A program made the translations under genes and the position numbers. The notes beneath the pieces were generated by a model that worked only from the letters and a program-made list of their open reading frames with translations, was not told the origin of the DNA and did no database searches. 64,000 nucleotides of DNA from BM524 sp041554435 (lineage in GTDB: Bacteria > Bacteroidota > Bacteroidia > Bacteroidales > F082), in assembly GCA_041554435.1 (NCBI GenBank), contig JBFFLX010000002.1, positions 1 to 64,000 on the forward strand, written 5' to 3'. Positions 45,557 through 54,936 of the stretch are shown in pieces (the first letter of the stretch is position 1; the number at the start of each line of letters is the position of its first letter).

Positions 45557-46363
45557 TTATTGCTGTTTATTCTTCTCCCTAAAAAAGGCCGGTTTATTTT
45601 TAAGTCCTGAATACTCAATTAATTCCATTCTAATGGAACCAACCACAACTTTCGATTCAGCTAAAATTGGAAGGTGGTTATCATCGTCGGTAACCCAAAC
45701 TGACATGGGGTATTCATCTGAAAAAACCTCTCCGGTAGCAACTTTAGGAGAAAATTTCAAACAATCAACCCATCCCCAACTGGTTTTCATTCTGCCCTTG
45801 CTTATGTATTTAACAGTAGTATGATATAAAGAATCGTCGAGGTAAAAACTTAAGCGATAAGTGCTGTCTTGCTCAAATTCATCTAAACTTAATGCTCTTA
45901 AATAATAAAGCGCTGAAATGATATCATGCACATCATTTGGGATTGGTTTTATTTCTCTCCGGCTTTTGGCAAGCAGATTTTCTCTGTCGAAGAAAACATC
46001 ATCATCGTATTTGTATTTACCTTCTCTTGTTCGTCTGACAAACATATATGGCAATAATGTTTCCTTATCGATGTGAGTTTCAAAACGATCACGTACTTTA
46101 TAAAACCAATCGAAAAAGCCCTTTGAATTTCCCAATCCTGTAATATGATAGAAGGATTTATTATCGTTAGAATTATTTTCCTTCCATTCTTCTACTTTTA
46201 GTGTCGCTTCTCCTGCTGTTAAATTTCCAAGAGATGAACTATAAAACACTCTGTACTTCAACTCCTCTCCGGCTTTAAATGCATTATTATCAATGCTTTG
46301 CTGAGCATGTGCTATTTGAAATATTCCAAATACAAACAGAAAAAAGATGATATTTCTCGTCAT
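45557..46363 (-). CDS. DUF3108 domain protein
   Basis: 268 residues from the ATG at 46363, giving a signal peptide that ends HAQ. A start 8 codons earlier is less likely. The mature protein begins AFKAGEELKYRVFYSSSLGNLTAGEATLKV, the signature start of DUF3108, and continues through a beta-rich domain with DRENLLAKSRREIKPIP and the strand pattern of the family. DUF3108 proteins are periplasmic and resemble lipid-binding beta structures, but their function is unproven. It follows leuS after 43 bases on the same strand, so co-transcription is possible. Confidence 0.88.
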   Translation of the reverse strand: MTRNIIFFLFVFGIFQIAHAQQSIDNNAFKAGEELKYRVFYSSSLGNLTAGEATLKVEEWKENNSNDNKSFYHITGLGNSKGFFDWFYKVRDRFETHIDKETLLPYMFVRRTREGKYKYDDDVFFDRENLLAKSRREIKPIPNDVHDIISALYYLRALSLDEFEQDSTYRLSFYLDDSLYHTTVKYISKGRMKTSWGWVDCLKFSPKVATGEVFSDEYPMSVWVTDDDNHLPILAESKVVVGSIRMELIEYSGLKNKPAFFREKNKQQ

Positions 46364-46406
46364 ATTGAGACAAAAATAGTTAAACAAATGCTAATATTGT
46401 ATTAAA

Positions 46407-49193
46407 TTAACCAACAACAAGATTAACTATTCTGTTAGGAACTACGATAATCTTTCTGATTGTTTTTCCATCCAGCCACTTTTGTGCATCTTCCGCCTCT
46501 ATAACTGCCTTCTCGATATCTGCCTTGGGCATATCTACCGGGAGTTTAATTTTAAATCTCATTTTACCATTGAAGGATACCGGATATTCGAAGGAGTTTT
46601 CACTCAAATATTCTTCATTGTGAACCGGAAATGCAGCAGTGCTAATACTTTCATCATGGCCAAGTTTTTCCCAAATCTCTTCACAAATATGTGGTGCATA
46701 TGGACTTAAAAGTATAGTCAAAGGTTCAAGTATGCTTCGTTTATGACATTTTAAATCGCTTAATTCGTTAACACATATCATATAAGCACTAACCCCGGTA
46801 TTGAATGAAAAGCGCAAAATATCAGAATCCAGTTTTTTTATGGTTTTATGAAGTGTTTTTAACTCATCATCATTAGGCTTGTCATCATTAACAAGGAAAT
46901 TATCATCGTCATCGAAGAAAAGACGCCAGAATTTACGTAGGAAACGAAATACACCTTCTATGCCATTTGTATCCCATGGTTTATCCTGCTCCAGTGGCCC
47001 GAGAAACATTTCATAAACTCTCAGGGTATCGGCACCATACTTTTCAATCAGGTTATCAGGATTTTGAACATTATGCTTCGATTTCGACATTTTCTCAACC
47101 TCATAACCACAAACATATTTTCCATCTTCCAGAATAAATTCAGCATCTTTATATTCGGGCAACCAATTTTTAAATGCCTCAATATCAAGAATATCGTTGC
47201 TAACCAAGTTTATGTCAACATGTAAAGCCTGAGTATCGTAATCCTTTCTCAGAGAATGCGATACAAATTTATTTGTACCGCTAATACGATACACAAAATT
47301 AGAACGCCCCTGGATTTTTCCCTGATTGATTAGTTTTTTGAAAGGCTCTTCCTCGCAAACTAATCCAAGGTCGAACAAAAATTTATTCCAGAATCTGGAA
47401 TAAATGAGGTGTCCTGCTGCATGTTCATCACCGCCAATATAAAGGTCCACATCTTTCCAGTATTCATTGGCTTCTTTCGAAAAATATTCCTCATCATTAT
47501 GAGGGTCCATATATCTTAAATAATATGCGCTGGAACCAGCAAAACCAGGCATGGTATTAGTTTCAAGAGGATATCCGTCTTTGGTAGTCCAGTTTTCTGC
47601 TCTGGCCAAAGGTGGCTTTCCGTCTTCAGTGGGTAAATATTTATCTACCGGAGGAAGTTTTAAGGGCAATTCCGATTCATCCAAAGCATAAGGCATTCCA
47701 TCTTTATAATAAATAGGGAAGGGTTCGCCCCAATATCTCTGTCGGCTGAAAATAGCATCTCGTAAGCGATAATTTATTGTTCCATAACCAATGCCTTTTT
47801 CTTCAACATCATTAATAACTTTACTAATGGCTTCTTTAACTTCCATTCCATTGATAAAACCTGAATTTATCATAAGGCCATCTTTGGCATCATATGAATC
47901 ATCCCAATCATCAATATTGCCTGCCTCTTCTCCTTTGGCAACAACTACCTGAATTATGGGTAAGTTAAAATGACGTGCAAAGGCAAAATCTCTGCTATCG
48001 TGACCGGGAACAGCCATAATCGCACCGGTTCCGTAACCAGCAAGCACATAGTCGGCGGTCCAGATAGGAATGTCTTCTCCGCTGAGCGGATTAATGGCAT
48101 AAGAACCGGTAAATACGCCGGTTACTTTTTTCACTTCAGTCATTCTCTCACGCTCCGAACGGTTTTTTGCCCATGCTATGTACTCTTCAACTTCCTCTTT
48201 TTGACCAGCAGTAATAAGTTGATCCATAAGTTCATGCTCAGGAGCAACAACCATAAAAGTGGCACCGAAAATAGTATCGGGACGGGTAGTAAAAACCTCC
48301 AGTTTCTCATCCAGATTTTTTATTTTAAAATCGATAGAAGCACCTTCACTACGGCCTATCCAGTTACGCTGTGATTCTTTGAGGGCTTCTGTCCATTCGA
48401 TATCATCCAAACCATCCAGCAAACGCTGAGAATAAGCAGTAATTCTTAGCAACCACTGTTTCATAAGTTTGCGCTCCACAGGATGACCTCCTCTTTCTGA
48501 GAGTCCGTCTTTTACCTCATCATTTGCCAAAACTGTTCCCAATGCAGGACACCAGTTCACAACTGTATCCTTTAAATAGGCAAGACGATAATCCATTAAA
48601 GCATGTTGCTGCTCTAATTCTGTAAAGGAATTCCATTGCTCTGCGGTAAATTCTTCATGTTCGCTGCATGCAGCATTTACATCTTTACTGCCATTATTTT
48701 CAAATTCCTTTATGAGATTTTGAATGTTTTCAGCCTTGTTTTTATCAGTATTATACCAGGAGTTAAACAACTGAATGAAAGTCCATTGCGTCCATTTATA
48801 ATAATTTGGGTCGCTGGTTCTTACTTCCCTGTCCCAGTCGAATGAAAATCCAATTTGATCCAGTTGCTGGCGATACCTCTTTATATTTTTTTCTGTTGTT
48901 TTTTCAGGATGAGTACCTGTTTGTATGGCATACTGTTCGGCAGGAAGACCATAGGCATCGTAACCCATAGGGTGAAGAACATTAAAACCTTTATGACGTT
49001 TATATCTTGAGTAAATATCGGATGCGATATATCCCAAAGGATGGCCAACATGTAAACCTGCACCTGAAGGATAAGGGAACATGTCTAAGACATAATATTT
49101 TGGTTTTTCTGTATCTATTTCAGCCTTAAAGACCTTATTTTCAGCCCAATATTTTTGCCATTTATTTTCTATTCTTCCAAAATCGTATCCCAT
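46407..49193 (-). CDS. leuS: leucine--tRNA ligase
   Basis: 928 residues from the ATG at 49193 (MGYDFGRIENKWQKYW). A start 22 codons earlier would enter the preceding gene's 3' end. Class Ia synthetase: the HIGH-type motif H48-V-G-H51, the CP1 editing domain with TTRPDTIFGATF near 265, a leucine-specific insert, and KMSKSKHN near residue 700. The C-terminal tail ends with the short leucyl-specific domain. It charges tRNA-Leu in the cytosol. Upstream, 22 bases away, is the VanX-type dipeptidase gene on the same strand. Confidence 0.97.
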   Translation of the reverse strand: MGYDFGRIENKWQKYWAENKVFKAEIDTEKPKYYVLDMFPYPSGAGLHVGHPLGYIASDIYSRYKRHKGFNVLHPMGYDAYGLPAEQYAIQTGTHPEKTTEKNIKRYRQQLDQIGFSFDWDREVRTSDPNYYKWTQWTFIQLFNSWYNTDKNKAENIQNLIKEFENNGSKDVNAACSEHEEFTAEQWNSFTELEQQHALMDYRLAYLKDTVVNWCPALGTVLANDEVKDGLSERGGHPVERKLMKQWLLRITAYSQRLLDGLDDIEWTEALKESQRNWIGRSEGASIDFKIKNLDEKLEVFTTRPDTIFGATFMVVAPEHELMDQLITAGQKEEVEEYIAWAKNRSERERMTEVKKVTGVFTGSYAINPLSGEDIPIWTADYVLAGYGTGAIMAVPGHDSRDFAFARHFNLPIIQVVVAKGEEAGNIDDWDDSYDAKDGLMINSGFINGMEVKEAISKVINDVEEKGIGYGTINYRLRDAIFSRQRYWGEPFPIYYKDGMPYALDESELPLKLPPVDKYLPTEDGKPPLARAENWTTKDGYPLETNTMPGFAGSSAYYLRYMDPHNDEEYFSKEANEYWKDVDLYIGGDEHAAGHLIYSRFWNKFLFDLGLVCEEEPFKKLINQGKIQGRSNFVYRISGTNKFVSHSLRKDYDTQALHVDINLVSNDILDIEAFKNWLPEYKDAEFILEDGKYVCGYEVEKMSKSKHNVQNPDNLIEKYGADTLRVYEMFLGPLEQDKPWDTNGIEGVFRFLRKFWRLFFDDDDNFLVNDDKPNDDELKTLHKTIKKLDSDILRFSFNTGVSAYMICVNELSDLKCHKRSILEPLTILLSPYAPHICEEIWEKLGHDESISTAAFPVHNEEYLSENSFEYPVSFNGKMRFKIKLPVDMPKADIEKAVIEAEDAQKWLDGKTIRKIIVVPNRIVNLVVG

Positions 49194-49215
49194 TATTAAA
49201 TTAGCTTTTATATTT

Positions 49216-49929
49216 TTAATTCTGTTTATCTGTGTATTTCTGTTTTTCCAATTGCTCAAAAGAAAGATCCATCAAAGGAAATTCCTGCCAGCCCACAAAG
49301 TCAAAATGCCACCATTCGTATGGATATACTTTAAATCCATGTTTTTGCATAGTAGTTATAAGAAAATCGCGATTTTTCAAAACCCTATCAGGCAGATCCA
49401 TATAATCAGGATGGGCAACTTCTGTAAAGTCGTCGTATCCTGTTGGCATTTGAATTTCTTCGCCAGTTTCCAAATCTACTATACTTAAATCGATAGCAGC
49501 ACCTCTGTTATGTCGTGAACCCGACCATGGTGAGGCAACATAGGTAGTGTCTTTATAAATTTCATAAAACAATACTGTTGCAGCATATGGTCTGTATGCA
49601 TCAAATATTTTTAATCCCATATTTCGTTTGGATAATTCCTGCTGGATAATCAATAATGATTTTGCTACAGGCCATCTTGCATAGGCTTGTGCACTTTCAT
49701 ACACCTTTTGTCCTGTAAAATTATTTTTTGTTGCATATCGAATATCCAGTTTTATTCCGGGAACAAAATCTTCAAGATTTACCAATTCGAAATTTGGGTT
49801 TTCATCTTTCATTTTTTGATATTCCTCAATACTACTAATTACTTTGAGGTTTTTATTATATACTTTTGTGTTTTGAGATATCCCAATGCACAAAATCATC
49901 ATAAAAAACACCGTTATTAATTGTCGCAT
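49216..49929 (-). CDS. VanX-type D-Ala-D-Ala dipeptidase (peptidase M15D)
   Basis: 237 residues with an N-terminal hydrophobic signal (residues 1-19). All zinc and catalytic residues of the family are present: R113 in DAYRPYAA, H140 and D147 in SRHNRGAAID, and E205 with H208 in YEWWHFD. The enzyme hydrolyses D-alanyl-D-alanine. The signal suggests a periplasmic location, where it would serve peptidoglycan turnover rather than vancomycin resistance, for which vanH and vanA would be needed and are absent. It is followed by leuS at 22 bases and is divergent from ftsX. Confidence 0.92.
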   Translation of the reverse strand: MRQLITVFFMMILCIGISQNTKVYNKNLKVISSIEEYQKMKDENPNFELVNLEDFVPGIKLDIRYATKNNFTGQKVYESAQAYARWPVAKSLLIIQQELSKRNMGLKIFDAYRPYAATVLFYEIYKDTTYVASPWSGSRHNRGAAIDLSIVDLETGEEIQMPTGYDDFTEVAHPDYMDLPDRVLKNRDFLITTMQKHGFKVYPYEWWHFDFVGWQEFPLMDLSFEQLEKQKYTDKQN

Positions 49930-50006
49930 TATAAAAAATTTAAACTTGCTGCGAAAATAATCATTTGTTGAATTGATGTTTAGGGATTTTTATAATTTAG
50001 CAATAT

Positions 50007-50891
50007 ATGAATAAATCGAGAACCAATACACAAAAAAGGCGTATTAACGGGGCATATTTTACATCCGTAATTAGTGTGAGTCTGGTGTTGTTTACACTTG
50101 GCTTTTTAGGTCTTATTATGCTGTACGCTAATAATTTATCTAATTATATAAAAGAAAATATTGGTTTCGAAATAGTTATGAAAACCGATGTAAAAGAAGC
50201 AGATATTATTAAGTTACAAAAGCATCTCGACACTAAGAATTTTGTTAAAACAACCGAATATATTACCAGTGAAGAGGCATCAAAACGATTAAAAAAGATT
50301 TTAGGTGATGATTTTGTGGACTTTATGAGCGAAGAAGACAATCCTCTTTTGCCATCAATTGATATAAGATTAAATGCCAATTGGGCGAATAATGATAGTT
50401 TGGCAGTTATAGAAAACTACATTATGCAGGATGAGAATGTCAAGGAGGTTTATTATCAGAAATCAATGGTTAATATTATTAATAAGAACCTAAGAAAAAT
50501 AGGATTGGTAATGCTGGCATTTAGCATTCTATTATTGATAATTGCAATTGCACTAATAAACAACACCATTCGTTTGTCGGTTTACTCCAAGAGATTTACC
50601 ATAAGAAGTATGCAGTTGGTTGGTGCTACAGAAGCATTTATCAGAAAACCTTTTGTGATGAAAGGAATTTTGCAAGGAGCCATAAGTGCTGCATTAGCAA
50701 TATTATTGTTAGTAGGAATAATTGAAGTTTTAAGACAAAATATTCCGGAATTGAGGCTTATTTCCGATAATTTAACTTTAATTTATCTGTTTGTTGCAAT
50801 TCTCGTTAGCGGTTTAATCCTTACCGGATTATCAACAGCCACAGCAGTTAGCAAGTATTTAAGAATGGATTCCGACAGACTATATGCCTAA
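50007..50891 (+). CDS. ftsX: cell-division protein FtsX
   Basis: 294 residues: an N-terminal membrane segment (about 20-43), a periplasmic domain to about 165 and three C-terminal segments (about 170-190, 220-245, 262-282). The sequence AYFTSVISVSLVLFTLGFLGL and the cytosolic RSMQLVGAT block are characteristic. With FtsE it forms an ABC-type complex that activates peptidoglycan hydrolases at the septum. ftsE is not adjacent. The gene starts the cluster ftsX, DUF3098, uppP, truB. Confidence 0.94.
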   Translation: MNKSRTNTQKRRINGAYFTSVISVSLVLFTLGFLGLIMLYANNLSNYIKENIGFEIVMKTDVKEADIIKLQKHLDTKNFVKTTEYITSEEASKRLKKILGDDFVDFMSEEDNPLLPSIDIRLNANWANNDSLAVIENYIMQDENVKEVYYQKSMVNIINKNLRKIGLVMLAFSILLLIIAIALINNTIRLSVYSKRFTIRSMQLVGATEAFIRKPFVMKGILQGAISAALAILLLVGIIEVLRQNIPELRLISDNLTLIYLFVAILVSGLILTGLSTATAVSKYLRMDSDRLYA

Positions 50892-50971
50892 TTATCATAA
50901 GATATGTTAATTAAAAACCATAATAAAAACTTCAATTAAGGATTTTCATTTATTTTTGACAAAAATTAATA

Positions 50972-51223
50972 ATGATGGCAAATACAAAAGATTTGGAAAA
51001 CAAGAAGGAATTTGTTTTCGGTCGTGAAAACTATAAATATTTAATATTAGGTTTAATTCTACTTATGGCTGGTTTTCTGCTTATGGCAGGAGGAGGCAGT
51101 GACGATCCTGATGTATTCAGTTATTCCTTATTCAATTTTCAAAGATTAGTGCTTTCCCCTCTATTAATTATTGCCGGTTTCGTAGTTGAGTTTTTCGCGA
51201 TTATGAAACGCCCAAATAAATAA
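50972..51223 (+). CDS. DUF3098 membrane protein
   Basis: 83 residues (ATG ATG start; the second Met at 50975 is equally good). Two membrane segments (about 25-42 and 59-76) with the family pattern FVFGRENYKYL, LLMAGGGSDDP and an ending KRP. DUF3098 proteins regularly stand between ftsX and uppP in Bacteroidota. The role is unknown. The uppP start follows 2 bases after the stop. Confidence 0.92.
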   Translation: MMANTKDLENKKEFVFGRENYKYLILGLILLMAGFLLMAGGGSDDPDVFSYSLFNFQRLVLSPLLIIAGFVVEFFAIMKRPNK

Positions 51224-51225
51224 TT

Positions 51226-52020
51226 ATGGGTTGGTTCGAAGCAGTACTTTTAGGTATAATTCAGGGTCTTACAGAATTTTTACCTGTTAGCAGTAGTGGA
51301 CATCTTGAAATAGCAAAATATATACTTGGAGACACTAGTATTCCGGAAGAAAGTATGCTTATGACGGTTGTTTTACATGCAGCCACAGCACTAAGTACAA
51401 TAGTAGTGTTCAGAAAAGATATTCTTGAAATAATTGTTGGCTTATTACAGTTTAAGTGGAATGAAGGCACTAAATTCTCACTAAAAATTATCATTTCTAT
51501 GGTTCCAGCAGGGATTGTAGGTGTTTTCTTTAATGATGAGATAGAAGCCCTATTTGGCGGAAGGCTGTTATTAGTAGGTTCTATGCTTATATTAACTGCC
51601 ACATTATTATTACTGGCCGACAGGGCAAAAACTACCAACAAAGGAGTTGGATATTGGGATTCCATTATTATTGGAATTTCTCAGGCAATAGCCATAATAC
51701 CTGGAATTTCACGGTCAGGAGCCACAATTTCTACAAGTGTGTTACTTGGCATCGACAGGACTAAAGCAGCAAGGTTTTCATTTTTAATGGTTGTTCCACT
51801 TATTCTGGGGGCTATGGCCAAAGACTTAATGTCGGGAGAAATTAATTATACACCCGACCAACTAATCCCCCTGGGTACAGGATTTATAAGTGCTTTTATT
51901 ACAGGCATTCTGGCATGTACCTGGATGATAGCTTTGGTAAAGAAAGCCAAACTTAGTTGGTTCGCAATTTATTGTTTTATTGTGGGTACAATAGCTATAG
52001 TATACACCTTTTTAGCATAA
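51226..52020 (+). CDS. uppP: undecaprenyl-diphosphatase
   Basis: 264 residues, polytopic. Both signature motifs are present: QGLTEFLPVSSSGH (13-26, with Glu17 and His26) and PGISRSGAT (159-167, with Arg163). The enzyme removes a phosphate from undecaprenyl diphosphate on the periplasmic face, recycling the lipid carrier for peptidoglycan and other surface polymers, and gives low-level bacitracin resistance. It is between DUF3098 and truB with gaps of 2 bases on each side. Confidence 0.97.
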   Translation: MGWFEAVLLGIIQGLTEFLPVSSSGHLEIAKYILGDTSIPEESMLMTVVLHAATALSTIVVFRKDILEIIVGLLQFKWNEGTKFSLKIIISMVPAGIVGVFFNDEIEALFGGRLLLVGSMLILTATLLLLADRAKTTNKGVGYWDSIIIGISQAIAIIPGISRSGATISTSVLLGIDRTKAARFSFLMVVPLILGAMAKDLMSGEINYTPDQLIPLGTGFISAFITGILACTWMIALVKKAKLSWFAIYCFIVGTIAIVYTFLA

Positions 52021-52022
52021 AA

Positions 52023-52739
52023 ATGTTGAATAATTATGATTTTCAACAAGGCGAAGTAATACTCATCGATAAGCCTTATGAATGGACTTCTTTCGATGTG
52101 GTAAACCATATCCGTGGTTTTTTAAGAAAAGTTTATGGTTGGAAGAAACTAAAAGTAGGGCATGCAGGCACTTTAGACCCACTTGCTACAGGATTGTTGA
52201 TAATTTGTACCGGCAGGTTCACCAAAAAAATTGATGAATATCAGGGAATGGATAAAGTATATGTAGGTTCCATGCATTTTGGAGCCACCACCCCTTCCTT
52301 CGACAAAGAGACAGAAATAGATAAGGAATTCGACATTTCAGACGTTGATATCGAAAGTCTAAACCTTGCAGCAAAAAAGTTTGAAGGTGAGATAAAGCAA
52401 ATTCCTCCTCAATTTTCTGCAGTAAAGATTGCTGGTAAAAGGGCTTTTAAATATGCCAGAAATAATGAGGATGTTGTTCTGAAATCAAGAGATGTAAGAA
52501 TAAATTATTTTAACATTTTCAATATAAACCTGCCAAATATTGATTTTGCAATTAGTTGTTCTAAAGGCACTTACATAAGAAGTCTTGCCCGAGACTTTGG
52601 AGAAGAACTTGGAAAAGGAGCATTCCTGACCGAACTACGCAGAACCCAGATAGGTGATTTCAACGTTAATAATGCCTATAGCCTTGAGGATTTTAAAAAG
52701 GCAGTTTTGGAACAGAAGCCTGATTTTAATATTGAATAA
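52023..52739 (+). CDS. truB: tRNA pseudouridine-55 synthase
   Basis: 238 residues from ATG 52023. A start 66 bases earlier would overlap uppP and is not typical. The catalytic Asp52 is in GHAGTLDPLATG (47-58). The N-terminal GEVILIDKPYEWTSFDVV and the later SCSKGTYIRSLARD are family blocks. It makes the T-loop pseudouridine in tRNA. The short length without a C-terminal PUA domain is normal in Bacteroidota. It follows uppP with a 2-base gap. The queA gene that often follows this cluster in relatives is not here. Confidence 0.96.
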   Translation: MLNNYDFQQGEVILIDKPYEWTSFDVVNHIRGFLRKVYGWKKLKVGHAGTLDPLATGLLIICTGRFTKKIDEYQGMDKVYVGSMHFGATTPSFDKETEIDKEFDISDVDIESLNLAAKKFEGEIKQIPPQFSAVKIAGKRAFKYARNNEDVVLKSRDVRINYFNIFNINLPNIDFAISCSKGTYIRSLARDFGEELGKGAFLTELRRTQIGDFNVNNAYSLEDFKKAVLEQKPDFNIE

Positions 52740-52926
52740 AAAGCTTAGTTTAAGTTTTTATGGGAGAATTATCTCCATTTTAAGAATAGGAACACGGGTT
52801 TATCATTTTACCGCAAACAATACTTAATTCACACTAACCCTTTGAGGTCCTTTGAAGTTTCTCTAAGGGTTTAGATGTAAAAATTGTTATTTAGTACACA
52901 CATATTAATCTTAATATAAAACCTAA

Positions 52927-53763
52927 TTAAGATAGCAAAGCCAGCGTTTCCTTTTTTATGTTATTCCTTCTGGAAGAACTAAGTTTTAGTTGATTTAATA
53001 TTTCGAAATCATCTTTTAACTGGCTGCATAAAACCAATCCTTTTTCCAGGAGAAACTGTTTTTCATTTTTCCTTAATGAAGATAAAGATGTGATGGGATG
53101 ATAACCCGAACGATCTATCCAGTCTTTCAAACTATTTCCCGACGGATAATCCCATGAAACAACTTTTAAACCAACACATTTCCCAAAGGTTTCTGCATCG
53201 TTGGTAAAGCGGGTATTGGTAACTATCATACCCTTGTAAACCTTGTTATCTTTTTCGTTTTCAGCCCATTGCCCGCTAACATCCAAAAAACGTGATTGTA
53301 TGTAAAGTGCAACTTTCACATCGCTCTTGGCTTTGCTATCGCCATGAAATTTACATTCTACCATATACTTTTTATTACCTTTTTGGGCAATAACATCAAC
53401 TTCATGCTGAACACATTTGCCTTGCACAATAACTCCTGATTCGGTCTGATAACCGTCAGCCTCAAAAAGTTTTGCAATAAATTTCTCGAAGGGAAATCCG
53501 GTGGGGCCTAATTCTGCAATAGCTCTTTTCAAACGGTATTTTCCGGCGATTCCTCGCGCATGTTTTCTAAGAAAAGAATATGCAATACGATATATCTTTT
53601 TTGTGCTTATCCCCTCATGAAGCAAAGGCTGTAAATGGTTTATAATATTATTTATATCCGCCTTAGATGCTCCTGAATTTCTTAGAGCATTAGCAAGTTT
53701 TTCTTCTTCGAAAGGGACTAAATCACCATTACCTTTCCTAACTTTTATACTAAGGTTTTCCAT
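52927..53763 (-). CDS. ATP-cone and Mrr-type endonuclease fusion protein
   Basis: 278 residues. Residues about 5-88 form an ATP-cone (VRKGNGDLVPFEEEKL, as in NrdR and ribonucleotide reductases). Residues about 90-200 form a restriction endonuclease-like domain with D123 and E136-C-K138 (PD-(D/E)xK), where DVIAQ and the VECK strand match Mrr-type enzymes. The C-terminal 80 residues are helical and basic. The combination suggests a nucleotide-regulated DNA endonuclease. No modification enzyme for DNA is adjacent; the nearby methyltransferase looks like a small-molecule type. The start overlaps the alcohol dehydrogenase stop by one base (TAATG). Confidence 0.88.
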   Translation of the reverse strand: MENLSIKVRKGNGDLVPFEEEKLANALRNSGASKADINNIINHLQPLLHEGISTKKIYRIAYSFLRKHARGIAGKYRLKRAIAELGPTGFPFEKFIAKLFEADGYQTESGVIVQGKCVQHEVDVIAQKGNKKYMVECKFHGDSKAKSDVKVALYIQSRFLDVSGQWAENEKDNKVYKGMIVTNTRFTNDAETFGKCVGLKVVSWDYPSGNSLKDWIDRSGYHPITSLSSLRKNEKQFLLEKGLVLCSQLKDDFEILNQLKLSSSRRNNIKKETLALLS

Positions 53764-54902
53764 TATCGCATAAATCCAACAAGTTTATCGTAATCCGATT
53801 CTCCCATACTGTGATGAACACCTGAAATTTCATTTTTATTATACTGTTCCAGAAGGGCTGTTGCATCTTTTTCTCCCAAACCTAAATCCGACAACCTTAT
53901 GGGGGATTGGAGTTTTACAAAAGTTTTTTCCAATTCACTTATGGTATCTTCAACAGTATTTACACCAAACAATGCTTTTCCCAATTTAATTATTCTTTGG
54001 GGAATTTTATCGCTATGAAGTTTTAACCATGCAGGATATGCTATACTAAGGGTGGCACCGTGAGCTGTATCAAATAGTAGTGAAATTTCATGCCCCATTG
54101 AGTGCACACCCCAATCACCGCTAAATTTACCATAAACAGTAAGTCCGTTAAGTGCAAGTGTTGCATCCAGCATAATGGCTTCTCTCAATGAGTAGTCATC
54201 AAGATTATTGAGTAATTGCTCGCCATGCTTTATTGCATCTTTTATAATTGCAAAAGTAATTTCATCAATTACAGCAGGCTCACCTTTACCAAAATATGCT
54301 TCCAGCGAGTGCGCTATAAGGTCGATAATGCCATAAGCTGTATAATCCTTAGGCACCGAAATAGTAAAAGCAGGGTCGAGAAATGATTCTGCAGGAAAAC
54401 TCAATGGATGAACATATCCAATTTTTTGACCACTTTCGTGGTTTTGCAATACAGCAGCTGCATTCATCTCAGTTCCGGTGGCCGCCAGAGTTAGGATATT
54501 CAATAAAGGAATATTTTTTAACGGTTGTTCTTTATGAGTCATAAACAGCCATGGATCGGTATTATTTGCTATACCAAGTCCAACCATTTTTGCAGTATCT
54601 ATAACGCTACCTCCACCAAGAGCAACTATCATATCCACCTTATTCTGAAGGCCTATATTCATGGCCTCACGAGCATCTTCAATTAATGGATTCGGCTTAA
54701 TGCCGGAAAATTCAATAATTTCCAAACCTGCCTCAACCATCTGATTTTTAACAATATCGTAATATCCATATTTCTTTACAGAACCTTTTCCATAAATAAA
54801 AAGTACTTTTTTACCATAGGCAGAGGCTGCTTTTCCAAGTCCGTTTACTACGTCTTTTCCAAAGTGAAGTTTTACAGGATTATATGCTATAAATTTTTCC
54901 AT
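53763..54902 (-). CDS. iron-containing alcohol dehydrogenase (YqhD/BdhA-like)
   Basis: 379 residues. GGGS at 96-99 binds NAD(P), and D194, H198, H267 and H281 match the metal ligands of E. coli YqhD in exactly the same numbering. The family reduces short-chain aldehydes such as butanal or lipid-peroxidation products with NADPH. It acts in the cytosol. It is the middle gene of a minus-strand operon: methyltransferase, then this gene after 34 bases, then the endonuclease fusion with a one-base overlap. An aldehyde-detoxification role is inferred. Confidence 0.95.
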   Translation of the reverse strand: MEKFIAYNPVKLHFGKDVVNGLGKAASAYGKKVLFIYGKGSVKKYGYYDIVKNQMVEAGLEIIEFSGIKPNPLIEDAREAMNIGLQNKVDMIVALGGGSVIDTAKMVGLGIANNTDPWLFMTHKEQPLKNIPLLNILTLAATGTEMNAAAVLQNHESGQKIGYVHPLSFPAESFLDPAFTISVPKDYTAYGIIDLIAHSLEAYFGKGEPAVIDEITFAIIKDAIKHGEQLLNNLDDYSLREAIMLDATLALNGLTVYGKFSGDWGVHSMGHEISLLFDTAHGATLSIAYPAWLKLHSDKIPQRIIKLGKALFGVNTVEDTISELEKTFVKLQSPIRLSDLGLGEKDATALLEQYNKNEISGVHHSMGESDYDKLVGFMR

Positions 54903-54936
54903 TTTATATTTTTTATTAATTCAAATTAATATTCAT

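Noticed and set aside
49216..49929. vancomycin-resistance operon
   Set aside because: Only a VanX-type gene is present; vanH, vanA and a regulator are absent and the protein has a signal peptide.
52836..52871. terminator after truB
   Set aside because: AACCCTT/AAGGGTT forms a weak stem with a long loop and no T-run; not supportable.
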